Source: Methylocaldum sp002005105 (GTDB lineage: Bacteria; Pseudomonadota; Gammaproteobacteria; Methylococcales; Methylococcaceae). Taken from it: 64,000 bases of DNA. The notes below the pieces were generated by a model. The model was not told the origin of the DNA. It was given only the letters and a program-made list of their open reading frames with translations, and made no database searches. The translations under genes were made by a program, and so were the position numbers. The stretch is taken from contig NZ_CP194902.1 of the NCBI RefSeq assembly GCF_051027545.1, forward strand, positions 4,588,001 through 4,652,000. Reading direction: 5' to 3'. Below, piece by piece: positions 1 to 8,957 of the stretch. How positions within the stretch are numbered: the stretch's first letter is position 1; every line of letters starts with the position of its first letter.

Positions 1-56
1 ACCGCCATATCGACGGCATTGCCACGCATGGCGAATTCTTTGAATTCTTTTAACAT
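1..56 (-). CDS. mscL: Large-conductance mechanosensitive channel MscL (5' end only)
   Basis: Only the first 18 codons lie in the window; the gene continues beyond base 1. The translated start, MLKEFKEFAMRGNAVDMA, matches the N-terminal amphipathic helix of MscL (E. coli begins [20 protein letters not shown]). MscL is an inner-membrane pentamer that opens under membrane tension as an osmotic safety valve. An AAGGAAG ribosome-binding site lies about a dozen bases upstream of the ATG at 56. The identification rests on this short but very characteristic segment. Confidence 0.85.
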   Translation of the reverse strand, partial: MLKEFKEFAMRGNAVDMA

Positions 57-270
57 CTGGTTATCTTCCTTATGGAACTGGTTACGTCTTGACGCAATCC
101 TAAAATCACCCCGCCGATTGTCGCAAGTCGAATACGCATGTCACAATGCGTTCTACCGTTCCATTCTAACCTGAGTTAGACATCCATTATTTGCTTGCCG
201 CATTTAGACGAGGACACGACAGCTTCGATTCGTCTATCGAGCGGTAAGCGAACACCTCCGGAATCTCCGT

Positions 271-1092
271 ATGCAATATCGAAAATTTTTCAATCTGGCC
301 CTAGTAGCCAATCTCGTTTGGCTCTCTCCTTCCAATGCGGACAGCACTATCGAATTCAACGTGGAAGAAGGACAAAAGAGGTCTGTTCAACCGGTTGTCG
401 TCAAAGATGGCCAAATTATGGTCAAAGGCGCCGGCGGCGATCGCAATCTGGACATTTTTTATCAGCGGGCAAATGAACAGCTGGTCTTGATCGACCACAA
501 GAAGCAGCAGTTCACGCCGATAACCGAAGAAAAGATCGATCGGATTGCTCGTCAAACCCAGGATCTTCAACCGGTTCTTCAAGGTTTGGGCGATCAACTC
601 AAGAAACTGTCACCGAAGCAACGAGCTAAATGGGAGGACATGCTGGGAGGGATCTCCATAGATCAGCTCGGTTCCGCCGAAAATCCGGCGAATGACTCGC
701 GCCTCGTAAAGACGGGACGAGCCAAGCAAGTGGCCGGCATCAGCTGCGAACAGCTGGACGTACTGAAGGGGGCGACCAAGCTGGCAGAAGTATGCCTCGC
801 GAATCCATCATCGATGCAGTTATCCACGGATGATTACGCAACGATTCGCTCGCTCCTCGCTTTCACTCAGCGAATAGCCGCAAAAGCACAAGGCTTCGCG
901 AGCCAGTTCGGAATATCGCTACCGCCGATCGAACTCAGCGATTTGGCCGGCGTTCCGGTCGAAATGGTGGACTTTTCCGGCAAGCATCCCACCGTTATGG
1001 CTCTGAACCGGATAACCGACTCGATATCCCCCGACGATCGTCCGCAGGTGCCTTCCGGTTATCAGCCGCAAGAGCTTACGCTTTGGCGGTAG
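271..1092 (+). CDS. Secreted protein of unknown function (273 aa)
   Basis: I do not recognise a family. Residues 1-23 look like a Sec signal peptide (MQYRKFFNLALVANLVWLS, then SNADS as the likely cleavage region), so the product is probably periplasmic. The mature part starts with a beta-rich stretch (residues 25-85) and continues with mostly helical, charged sequence. Two cysteines, in GISCEQL and AEVCLANP about 20 residues apart, could form a disulfide. There is no transmembrane segment or lipobox. Its neighbours are mscL (divergent) and the polysaccharide-export block (convergent TPR gene), which does not fix a role. The start is the first ATG with a signal peptide; the ribosome-binding site is weak. 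Confidence 0.7.
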   Translation: MQYRKFFNLALVANLVWLSPSNADSTIEFNVEEGQKRSVQPVVVKDGQIMVKGAGGDRNLDIFYQRANEQLVLIDHKKQQFTPITEEKIDRIARQTQDLQPVLQGLGDQLKKLSPKQRAKWEDMLGGISIDQLGSAENPANDSRLVKTGRAKQVAGISCEQLDVLKGATKLAEVCLANPSSMQLSTDDYATIRSLLAFTQRIAAKAQGFASQFGISLPPIELSDLAGVPVEMVDFSGKHPTVMALNRITDSISPDDRPQVPSGYQPQELTLWR

Positions 1093-1180
1093 CCCATTCG
1101 CATTCCGACCGAACGATTCGGCTTTGACCACCGTGGTGGGAATCCGGGTTTGGAGCATTGACCCCGAACCCGGATACGCC

Positions 1181-3577
1181 TCAACCGCCGTCTGTGGCTA
1201 AGATCAATGCGCTTCGCGCATCTTCCAAACCGACGAACTCCTTGCCCGAGTTCACCGCTTTTTGAAGATGCTCCACAGCTGCCGCACGCTCGCCTTTCTT
1301 GAGGTAAATCATACCGAGGTGGTATTGGTAAATCGGCACGTCCGGAGATTTCTCGGCGGCTTTCAACTGTAAAGGCAAAGCCTTTTCGTACGCACCCTTT
1401 TGGTAATAGATCCAAGCCAGCGTGTCCCAAAACACCGGCTCCTCGGTCTTATCGAACTCCTTCGCAAGCTCGAAAGCCCGATCGAGCTTGTCTTTCCGAG
1501 AATGGTCAAGGCTCAGCAAACTGGCAAGATTGTTCCGGGCGAGCATGTTGCCGGGGTTTAGCTTGAGAATGGTTTCGTACTGTTTGATCGCGTTTTCATA
1601 GTCCCCGGAAATTTCATAGACCCGCGCCAAGTTCATGAGGACGGTGGGTTCCCCAGGCAGTGCTTCGAGTGCCCGATGATAGGTTTTGAGCGCCAGGTCC
1701 CGTCTGCCCGTTTGTTCGTAATAAGCGCCGAGATTTGCATAAGGGAGCAACCAACGGGGGTTGGACTGAATGGCCATGTTCAGAAACTTGACGGCTTCCA
1801 TTTCTTGCTTTTCGCCCAGGTAATACAATCCCAGCAATTGGTGGGCACCCGCATGTTTCGGATTGTTGCTGAGAACATTGGTGATTCGTTCCACGCCCTT
1901 TTCGGCCTGCCCTTTTTCGACATAACTTCCAAAAATCGCTTTCAGAATCTCATAATCGTTTTTGGATTTTCCAAGCGATTCCTCATATTCGGCCAATGCC
2001 AAGTCATATTTTTTCTGGCTCTGATAAAGCTTGCCCAAAAGGAAGCCTCCGGTTGGATTTTCCGGAAACTCCGCTTTGATCCGCTTCAAAACCGTCTCCT
2101 GCTCCGCAGTCCTCCCGGCTGCCGCCAAAATTTCCGACTTGAGCACCAGCGCATCCAGACTAGCCGAGTGCCGTTTTTGGAACTCGTCGATCTTTTCCAG
2201 CGCTAACGAGTAATTCTTTTGCCCCGCCAAAAAGTCGATCAGATTCTTGTATGCCTCGAATTTATCGGGATTCGCCGCCACGGCTTTCTCGAGACTTTCT
2301 TGCGCGAGCACCGGCTTACCGTCGAGCGTATGCGCAGCGGCCAACAGCTTGAGTATTTCCCACGAATCGGGCTGATCTTTGAGCAACGAACGAAAGGCCG
2401 CGACCGCCTTTTGGCCATCCTTGCGGAATAAGGCAATGCGCCCCCGTAGCAAGAGCCCTTGGCGGTCCCCCGGATTCGCCTCCAGAACTTCATTGATCCA
2501 TGTAGCGGCCTTGTCGACTTGTCCTTCGGCCAAAGCGAGCAAGGCCAAACGGTTTTTCGCTTTCAAGGCATCCGGAGCATATTTTTTCAAGGCAATGATC
2601 TCTCGATAGAGCCGCTCTGCTCTATCGGTTTCCCTGCGTTGCTCGTGAAGCCTCGCCAAGGCGAAGCGCAGGTCCGGTTTTTCTGGATAAGCCTCGATCG
2701 CTTCGGCAAGCTCGGTGACCGCCTCGTCGGATTTGCCGGATTTTGCCAAGAATTCCGCAAGCAAGATGTAACGCTGACTGTCGTCGCGGCTGGCCTGAAT
2801 GGCTTCGCGATAGACCCGCTCCGCGTCGCTCCAGCGTTTTTGTCGAATATAGAATTCGGACAATAGTTTCCGGTGCTCCAGGTTGGCGGGATCGCCGGAT
2901 ATCATCTCTTTATAGATATTTTCGGCCTTTTCGAGCTTTTTCATCTGAGCGGCGAGCTTGGCCAGCCCAGATTGCAGCGAGGTATCGCCCGGATTTGCGC
3001 TTACTCCCCGCTCTAAAACTTTCTCGGCTTCATCGAGGTTGTTCTGTTGACTGTGGAGCATCGCCAAAACGAAAAACGCCTCGGCGCGGGACGGCTGCTC
3101 CGCCGTGATGCGGCTGAGTTCGTCGATAGCAGCGGCTTGATCGCCTTTGAGACTCGATAAACCCGCATTCACCATTCTTGCATCGATATCCTCGGGCTTA
3201 ACGCTCAAAACGGCTCTCAACAGAGCGTCGGCTTTATCGAGCTGCTTGCCCAGCATATAAAGTTTCGCCAGCCTGACTTTGACGTCCAGGTCGTTCGGAT
3301 CGAGCTCGCCGGCCTTTTGATAGAGGGCGAAGGAATCTCGCCAATTCTTCTGCGCTTCTTCTATTTGCCCCAAATAGAAGTAAGGCTTGGAGACCTTGGG
3401 ATCGATCTGCAAGACGTTTTTGAACTCGATCTTGGCCTTATCGAAATTCCGCTGTTCGAGGTATTTTTTTCCTCGCTCCAGATGCTCGGCCTTGCGCTCT
3501 TCGGCGCCGCCGCACCCGGTCAGAACGTTGATTACACTCAGTGAGAGACCTAAGAAAGCTAATGTCCTGATCAGCAT
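1181..3577 (-). CDS. TPR-repeat lipoprotein, PrsT-like (exopolysaccharide/PEP-CTERM associated)
   Basis: A 798-residue protein built almost entirely of tetratricopeptide repeats, with recurring A..LL..G....A......A..P patterns from about residue 35 to the C-terminus. The N-terminus has a lipoprotein signal ending in a lipobox (LTGCGG), so it should be anchored to a membrane facing the periplasm. I start at the ATG at 3577 because it begins directly with the signal peptide; an upstream in-frame extension of 57 codons lacks such a signal. Long TPR lipoproteins of this kind (PrsT, TIGR02917) are typical of exosortase/PEP-CTERM exopolysaccharide loci, and the divergent neighbours are polysaccharide-export genes. 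No exosortase or PEP-CTERM substrate is visible here, so the PrsT assignment is inference. A general TPR scaffold is the alternative. Confidence 0.75.
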   Translation of the reverse strand: MLIRTLAFLGLSLSVINVLTGCGGAEERKAEHLERGKKYLEQRNFDKAKIEFKNVLQIDPKVSKPYFYLGQIEEAQKNWRDSFALYQKAGELDPNDLDVKVRLAKLYMLGKQLDKADALLRAVLSVKPEDIDARMVNAGLSSLKGDQAAAIDELSRITAEQPSRAEAFFVLAMLHSQQNNLDEAEKVLERGVSANPGDTSLQSGLAKLAAQMKKLEKAENIYKEMISGDPANLEHRKLLSEFYIRQKRWSDAERVYREAIQASRDDSQRYILLAEFLAKSGKSDEAVTELAEAIEAYPEKPDLRFALARLHEQRRETDRAERLYREIIALKKYAPDALKAKNRLALLALAEGQVDKAATWINEVLEANPGDRQGLLLRGRIALFRKDGQKAVAAFRSLLKDQPDSWEILKLLAAAHTLDGKPVLAQESLEKAVAANPDKFEAYKNLIDFLAGQKNYSLALEKIDEFQKRHSASLDALVLKSEILAAAGRTAEQETVLKRIKAEFPENPTGGFLLGKLYQSQKKYDLALAEYEESLGKSKNDYEILKAIFGSYVEKGQAEKGVERITNVLSNNPKHAGAHQLLGLYYLGEKQEMEAVKFLNMAIQSNPRWLLPYANLGAYYEQTGRRDLALKTYHRALEALPGEPTVLMNLARVYEISGDYENAIKQYETILKLNPGNMLARNNLASLLSLDHSRKDKLDRAFELAKEFDKTEEPVFWDTLAWIYYQKGAYEKALPLQLKAAEKSPDVPIYQYHLGMIYLKKGERAAAVEHLQKAVNSGKEFVGLEDARSALILATDGG

Positions 3578-3908
3578 GGATATCGTCCCTAATGTATTTG
3601 CGGTTGAAATCAGCTCGAGTTCTCGATCTCGAGCACGATACAGCGGACTTCCGGAAATTCGCCAGGTTTCCCTGGGGTGTGCGGGCGCATCGCCGCTCCG
3701 AGAGTCCTGATGACAACAGCTTTGTAACGCGAAAGAGACCGCAGCCATCTCCTTGGCTCCATCTCCTTCCGCAATCTGGATTGTTACGGGCGTGAAAAAT
3801 GTAATAAGCTGTAGTATTCTCCGACTATACCGTTACATACGGTCATGGTCCATGGGATACGGACCGATTCATCCGTCCGGTCTCTCGTAACATCGTGTAG
3901 ATGCGCAT
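3578..3908. other. Divergent intergenic region between TPR gene and polysaccharide exporter
   Basis: About 330 bases separate the two divergent start codons, so promoters for both directions are expected here. The part near 3790-3850 is AT-richer than its surroundings, with several TA-rich hexamers. I could not pick a pair of -35 and -10 boxes with confidence, nor a credible small gene. Confidence 0.4.
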
Positions 3909-4496
3909 ATGAAAAATGGATTTTTGGCTTTTGCGCTAACCCTTCACTTCGCCTTCTCGGTATCCGCTGCTCAGGCTCCTGCCTCCTTATCGGCCGACTC
4001 ATCGGCGTCCGTGCCTCCCGATTATATCGTCGGCGCCGGGGATGTTCTGGAGATCTCCGTCTGGAAAGAAGACGGGCTAACGAAGCAGACCTTGGTACGT
4101 CCCGATGGCGGAATTACCTTCCCTTTAATCGGTGAGTTGGCAGCGGGAGGTCTGACCGTCCGTCAGATCAAATCCGAAATCGCCAAAAGACTCTCCGATT
4201 TCTTTGCCGAGCCGGAAGTCAGTGTCGCTGTCATCAATTTGAACCACAAGATTTATGTGGTTGGCAGAGTCAACAAGCCTGGTGAATTCGTTACCCCGAA
4301 TCAGGTTTCGGTCATGCAGGCGTTGTCGATGGCTGGCGGCCTGACGCCTTTTGCCGACGATGACGATATCAAGATCATACGCCGGATAGGCGAAAAGGAG
4401 GTGGCGTTACCCTTCGACTACGATGAAGTCGCCAATGGAAACGCGTTGGAGCAAGACATCCTGCTGCAAAGAGGAGACGTTGTAGTGGTTCCGTGA
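3909..4496 (+). CDS. Polysaccharide export protein (Wza/EpsE-like, periplasmic)
   Basis: A 195-residue exported protein: residues 1-23 form a signal peptide (cleavage near AAQA). A polysaccharide-export domain starts at about residue 38 (DYIVGAGDVLEISVWKE) and a SLBB-type beta-grasp domain at about residue 115 (KIYVVGRVNKPGEF). It is much shorter than E. coli Wza (379 aa) and has no lipobox or C-terminal amphipathic helix, so it is the short EpsE-like type found in exosortase-linked exopolysaccharide loci. The role is to form part of the export channel for the polymer. It opens a plus-strand set that continues with a beta-barrel, a chain-length protein and a kinase. Confidence 0.85.
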   Translation: MKNGFLAFALTLHFAFSVSAAQAPASLSADSSASVPPDYIVGAGDVLEISVWKEDGLTKQTLVRPDGGITFPLIGELAAGGLTVRQIKSEIAKRLSDFFAEPEVSVAVINLNHKIYVVGRVNKPGEFVTPNQVSVMQALSMAGGLTPFADDDDIKIIRRIGEKEVALPFDYDEVANGNALEQDILLQRGDVVVVP

Positions 4497-4571
4497 TGTC
4501 GCACGAGTTATCCCTGTATCGATCGACGAAATTCCTGACGCTGCCGACTCGTTTGATTGGCTCTGACAGCC

Positions 4572-5891
4572 ATGCATAACGCAAAACCGGTCAACGCCAT
4601 AAGCAATAAAGGACGAGGAAACCCTCCACTCTACATCACGTGGATCATCGGATTACTTATCGCAACGGACGTCAATGCAGTGGAATATACCTTCCAAGCG
4701 GATGCCAACGTGGAAGAGGAGTACAACACCAATATCTTTCTCACACCCGGCCCACATACCGATGTCTGGGGCACGAAACTCGGCCTGAACACACAATTCT
4801 CGGCCGCTGAAGAAATATGGAAGCTCGACGGAAGTATCCGTCTCGACAATTATTTTTACGATCAAAAGGGCTTGAATACCCTGAATCAATTCGTTTCCTT
4901 GACCGGCAGTTATTTCGTCACCGAGCGTAGCCAATTCGCTCTTCGAGGCGATTACATCAGGGATTCGAGCCGAACTTCGTTCATTGAAACCAACGATCTG
5001 GTATTCGAGCAAGTCAGGAGAAACAGGCAAACGATTAACCCGTCGTGGACATATTATTTGAGCGAAGACACCCGGCTTGGTCTGAACTATCAATATGACA
5101 ACACCGAATATCGGAACAACGACAATACCGCCTTTCCTCATTATCAAATCCATTTCGGCTCGGTCGGTGTGGTTCATGAATACAGCGAATACTTAAAGAT
5201 GAATGGTTCGTTCTCCTACACGAGCTATTCGGCACCGGAAAGCACGACTTTCATCCCAGGAACCTTGGATTTCCAAATATTCCGTGTTCCCGGAACATAT
5301 GAAAATCGCACTGAAGAAATCATGATCGATTACGCCACGGCCATCGTCGGATTCTCCTATTCCATCGACGAAACATTCGACGTCAGCCTTGCCGCCGGCG
5401 GCCAATACAACAAGACCGAAGCCGGCTCCCGAACGATTTTCAGAACTGCGTTCGGTGATCCGATACTCGATGATGGTGAGCACATCAGCAGCAGCTCTTT
5501 GACTTATCTGATAGACGCGAGCGCAACCAAGCGCTTCGAAGTGGACGAACTGAACCTCGACTATGCGCACACGGTCAGCCCGAACATTTACGGGAACTTG
5601 ATCGAGGCTGATACGGTCACGCTAACTGGAAAGCACAAATTTACGCCGACACTGACCGGCTCGACTCAATTTTCTTACACGGACCGCAAGACAGCCGACC
5701 AGCGCAACGTAGAGCTCAATCGCCAACTTTTTCGTGCCAGGAGCGAACTGATCTGGAATTGGAGCGAAAATTGGTCAGCGATCGCGTCGTATCAGTACAG
5801 TCGACAGGAGATCGATGTCATCTCGAATATTCCCGAATCACACGCCGCTTATCTGACCATCCGCTATCGATGGGATAAGCTACAGTACTGA
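4572..5891 (+). CDS. Outer-membrane beta-barrel protein of the exopolysaccharide locus
   Basis: A 439-residue protein with an N-terminal hydrophobic export segment (ITWIIGLLIATDVNA, residues 24-38). Then come about 400 residues of alternating aromatic and polar strands (for example FQADANVEEEYNTNIFL, LDGSIRLDNYFYDQ, LGLNYQYDNTEY) ending in YLTIRYRWDKLQY, an ideal C-terminal strand for BAM-dependent insertion. This is the pattern of the barrel proteins (EpsL-like or TIGR03016-like) encoded in exosortase-associated polysaccharide clusters. It probably serves as, or assists, the outer-membrane exit pore. I chose the ATG at 4572 over an upstream TTG. It ends 17 bases before the Wzz-like gene, suggesting co-transcription. 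Family-level naming is tentative; the barrel call is firm. Confidence 0.8.
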   Translation: MHNAKPVNAISNKGRGNPPLYITWIIGLLIATDVNAVEYTFQADANVEEEYNTNIFLTPGPHTDVWGTKLGLNTQFSAAEEIWKLDGSIRLDNYFYDQKGLNTLNQFVSLTGSYFVTERSQFALRGDYIRDSSRTSFIETNDLVFEQVRRNRQTINPSWTYYLSEDTRLGLNYQYDNTEYRNNDNTAFPHYQIHFGSVGVVHEYSEYLKMNGSFSYTSYSAPESTTFIPGTLDFQIFRVPGTYENRTEEIMIDYATAIVGFSYSIDETFDVSLAAGGQYNKTEAGSRTIFRTAFGDPILDDGEHISSSSLTYLIDASATKRFEVDELNLDYAHTVSPNIYGNLIEADTVTLTGKHKFTPTLTGSTQFSYTDRKTADQRNVELNRQLFRARSELIWNWSENWSAIASYQYSRQEIDVISNIPESHAAYLTIRYRWDKLQY

Positions 5892-5908
5892 CCGATAGCG
5901 AGGGAATC

Positions 5909-7660
5909 ATGGAAGAAAAAGGACTTCACGACTACATGGCCGGGTTCAAGCGCAGCAAATCCCAATTTGCGGCAATTCTGACCGGCATCTTGTTTCTGAC
6001 CCTCTTGCTCGCCGTCCTGCTTCCGCCGACTTACCGCTCCACCGCAACGATTCTGATCGAAGAACAGGAAATACCGCCCGAGTTGGTACGCTCGACCATC
6101 ACGACCTATGCCACGCAGCGGCTGCAAATGATCAGCCAGCGGGTCATGACGCGCAGCAACCTGAACAAAATTATCGAGAAGTTCGACCTATACGCCGACG
6201 CGCGGCAACGGCTAACGGAAGAGGAAATCATCAAGCGAATGCGTGACGATATAGCACTGGACACGATCAGTGCCGACATTATCGACCCTCGTACCGGCAG
6301 GCCGTCTACCGCAACGATTGCCTTCACGCTGGCTTACGATAGCCGCAATCCGGATCTCGCCCAGCGCGTCGCCAACGAAATCACTTCGCTTTACCTGGAG
6401 GAAAACCTCAAGACTCGCACTCAAAGGACCGCTGAAACCTCGGATTTCCTCAAGGAAGAAACCAGGCAGATGGGGGATTATGTTTCGGTCTTGGAGAAAA
6501 AACTGGCCGACTTCAAGGAGCAGAACCTGAACAGCCTGCCCGAACAGAAACAAATCAATATCGAGCTCATGGATAGAACCGAGCGCGAATTAATGCAGAT
6601 TGACAATGAAATTCTTTCCCTCGAAGATCGGAAATTCTATCTGGATGGCCAATTGGCCCAAATAAAACCCGATGTTCCGGTCATCTCTTCAACCGGAGAG
6701 CGCATTCTGAGCCCTCAGGACCGGTTGAAGAGTCTCAAGACGGAGTATTTGGCCATGGTAAGCCGCTATTCTGACAAACACCCCGACGTCGTCAAAGCTC
6801 GCTTGGAAATCGCTTCGCTCAAAATGGATGCAGGCGACTCGGACAGCGGGTTGGAAATGGCCAAGCATCTCGCCCAGCTGGACGGTCAGTTAGCGTCGCT
6901 CCGGGAAAAATATTCCGAAAATCACCCGGACATCGTCAATTTAAGAAAACAGATTTCCGCATTGGAGGCGGAACTGAGAAAGGCGCAAACGACCCGCGCA
7001 GTCCGGGACATTGCAGCCAGCCAGCCCGAAAATCCTGCCTACATTACGCTGCAAGCCCAGCGTGACGGCACTCTTCAGGATTTGCGGGTTCTGAGACAGC
7101 GGCGCGAGGAAGTCAAGGCAAAACTCGGCGCATACGAAAGCCGATTGCTGCAAAGCCCCAAAGTGGAACGGCAATACCTGGAGCTGGTCAGGGATTATGA
7201 AAATGCCACCGCCCGTTACCGCGAGCTGAGGGCCAAGGCGATGGAAGCCGAAGTGGCCGAGCAGCTCGAGAAAAAAAGCAAGGGTGAGCGGTTTTCCATT
7301 ATCGAGCCTCCGCTGTTGCCCGAGAAACCGATCAAACCGAACCGGCCTGCGATTGCTTTTCTTGGCGTGATGCTGGCGATCGCGGGAGGATTCGGTTACG
7401 TGCTGCTGATTGAAAACATGGACAAGTCCATACGAGGAGCGAAATTGATAACGGGGCTGGCCGGCGGACCGCCGCTTGCCGTCATCCCCTACTTCGAAAC
7501 CGATGAGGATATCTCACAGCAGCAGAAAATGAGGAGCGTCGGCATGTTGGCGGGCCTCGGTTTTATCCTGCTGATTTTGGCTCTGGTCCATTGGCTCTGG
7601 ATACCGCTGGACGTCCTGTGGTTCAGGGGTTTACGCAAGATGGATTCGCTTTTAAGCTGA
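5909..7660 (+). CDS. Polysaccharide chain-length determinant / Wzz-GumC-like inner-membrane protein
   Basis: A 583-residue polysaccharide co-polymerase. A first transmembrane helix lies near residues 23-43 and is followed by the Wzz motif PPTYRSTATILIEEQEIP. The periplasmic part holds long coiled coils (about 170-250 and 290-470), then the conserved proline-rich motif PPLLPEKPIKPNRP before a second membrane helix (about 475-497). A third hydrophobic segment (about 543-567) is unusual for simple Wzz proteins but occurs in EpsF/GumC-like forms. It controls polymer length and works with the cytoplasmic ATPase encoded next. No kinase domain is fused to it. The ATG follows GCGAGGGA. This is a firm family assignment; the sugar polymer is unknown. 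Confidence 0.9.
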   Translation: MEEKGLHDYMAGFKRSKSQFAAILTGILFLTLLLAVLLPPTYRSTATILIEEQEIPPELVRSTITTYATQRLQMISQRVMTRSNLNKIIEKFDLYADARQRLTEEEIIKRMRDDIALDTISADIIDPRTGRPSTATIAFTLAYDSRNPDLAQRVANEITSLYLEENLKTRTQRTAETSDFLKEETRQMGDYVSVLEKKLADFKEQNLNSLPEQKQINIELMDRTERELMQIDNEILSLEDRKFYLDGQLAQIKPDVPVISSTGERILSPQDRLKSLKTEYLAMVSRYSDKHPDVVKARLEIASLKMDAGDSDSGLEMAKHLAQLDGQLASLREKYSENHPDIVNLRKQISALEAELRKAQTTRAVRDIAASQPENPAYITLQAQRDGTLQDLRVLRQRREEVKAKLGAYESRLLQSPKVERQYLELVRDYENATARYRELRAKAMEAEVAEQLEKKSKGERFSIIEPPLLPEKPIKPNRPAIAFLGVMLAIAGGFGYVLLIENMDKSIRGAKLITGLAGGPPLAVIPYFETDEDISQQQKMRSVGMLAGLGFILLILALVHWLWIPLDVLWFRGLRKMDSLLS

Positions 7661-7769
7661 GCTTCTGAGATTCGGTTGCGCTGCAACCATCACCCGAATC
7701 GGCCGCTTTCGACACTGACGACGGATCGGCCGGTTCCCGAAACCAACCTAACCAGGGAAGGATATAACT

Positions 7770-8558
7770 ATGGAAAGCATCGGTAGAGCATTCGGACAAC
7801 AGCAGCACCAGGATTCCGCAGTGGCCAGCCCACAAATCCCCAAGGCGGATCTGGTTTCATTGGAAAACATCCAGTACACGCAAACCAGAACCGTAACGCT
7901 CTCGAGGGAGTTGCTGCGCCGCCAACGCGTTATCGCCGGCTATAGCCCCTGTGCCTTCGTGGACGCGTACAAAATCCTCCGTACCCGGGTCCTACATAAA
8001 ATGCGCGAACAGGGCTGGAACACCCTGGCGATAACCAGCCCCGGGCCGGGCTGCGGAAAAAGTCTCACCGCCATCAACCTCGCGCTCAGCATCGCCCTCG
8101 AGGCTCACCAAACCGCGCTGCTGGCCGATGCCAACCTCAGAGATCCCACCATTCATCGTTATCTGGGTATCGACCCGGTCGCGGGCTTAAGCGATCACTT
8201 GATGGACAACGTTCCCATATCGAAAATCCTGATCAATCCGAAAGGCATAGGCCGTTTTGTCATTCTGCCGGGGAAACGGCCGATATTTAATTCTTCGGAA
8301 CTCGTTGCCTCGCCGAAAATGGCACAGCTGGTGAAAGAACTGAAGCAGCGCTATTCGTCGCGATTTGTCATATTCGACCTTCCCCACTTAGGAACGGCGG
8401 ACGCGTTGTCTTTTACGCCTTATGTCGATGCCGTGGTATTAGTCGTTGAGGAAGGGAAAACGACGCAGGACGAACTCTCCCAAGCCATAGCGGCTCTTCA
8501 AGACACCGCGCTGGTCGGTCTGGTCTTGAATAAAGCGGAAAACGGCTCGGTGGAATAG
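7770..8558 (+). CDS. CpsD/CapB (EpsG-like) family ATPase of polysaccharide export
   Basis: A 262-residue cytoplasmic P-loop protein of the bacterial tyrosine kinase group. Walker A is GPGCGKS at residues 92-98, the Walker A' aspartate lies in ALLADANLR (D120), and Walker B is FVIFDLP near 199-205. It is the partner of the Wzz-like protein immediately upstream; together they make a split BY-kinase that cycles oligomerisation during polymer export. The C-terminus (LNKAENGSVE) lacks the tyrosine-rich tail that is autophosphorylated in Wzc and CapB, so it may be a regulatory ATPase rather than a classic tyrosine kinase. A strong ribosome-binding site (GGAAGGA) precedes the ATG. The family is certain; enzymatic activity is inferred. 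Confidence 0.88.
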   Translation: MESIGRAFGQQQHQDSAVASPQIPKADLVSLENIQYTQTRTVTLSRELLRRQRVIAGYSPCAFVDAYKILRTRVLHKMREQGWNTLAITSPGPGCGKSLTAINLALSIALEAHQTALLADANLRDPTIHRYLGIDPVAGLSDHLMDNVPISKILINPKGIGRFVILPGKRPIFNSSELVASPKMAQLVKELKQRYSSRFVIFDLPHLGTADALSFTPYVDAVVLVVEEGKTTQDELSQAIAALQDTALVGLVLNKAENGSVE

Positions 8559-8696
8559 TCGCCGAGACCAAAGCTTACGCCGGACTTTATATCCTTTGCC
8601 TTGGCTGGCGAGGGAGAGGAGTTTTTTGCCTAATGCTATTCAAGCAGTTTCTTGACGCTTACGGGTGCCAAAGTCGAATAGCTTCACGGGCCAATA

Positions 8697-8957
8697 TCAA
8701 CTTGACTTTTCCGGTTCCATTCTCCGGATCGTTAAACCGTTTCCGTCTCGGACGAGTTCGAAATGACTATTCGAATCGGCGGATCTGTGCACATTATTTC
8801 CGACCAGTGCGCAGCGATCTTTAAACTCGTCGAGCGATTTTCTCGCGAATATCTCGGATTCATAAGGCCCCATTACGCCTTCCCGCGTCAGAAAGAACCA
8901 TTCGGTTCTCCCGGTTGTACTATTACGTTCCCAGAAGACACGATCAGCTTTATACAT
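8697..8957 (-). CDS. Small DUF6316-like protein
   Basis: An 86-residue soluble protein. The core TEWFFLTREGVMGPYES, followed by a helix (FARKSLDEFKDRCALVG), resembles the small gammaproteobacterial family I recall as DUF6316: a short strand pair reading W[FY]F.TREG..GP, then a helix. It has no signal peptide, membrane segment or known catalytic motif; function is unknown. It stands alone between the polysaccharide block and the DUF748 gene, on the opposite strand to both. The ribosome-binding site is weak. The protein-like composition and family resemblance make it likely to be real. Confidence 0.65.
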   Translation of the reverse strand: MYKADRVFWERNSTTGRTEWFFLTREGVMGPYESEIFARKSLDEFKDRCALVGNNVHRSADSNSHFELVRDGNGLTIRRMEPEKSS

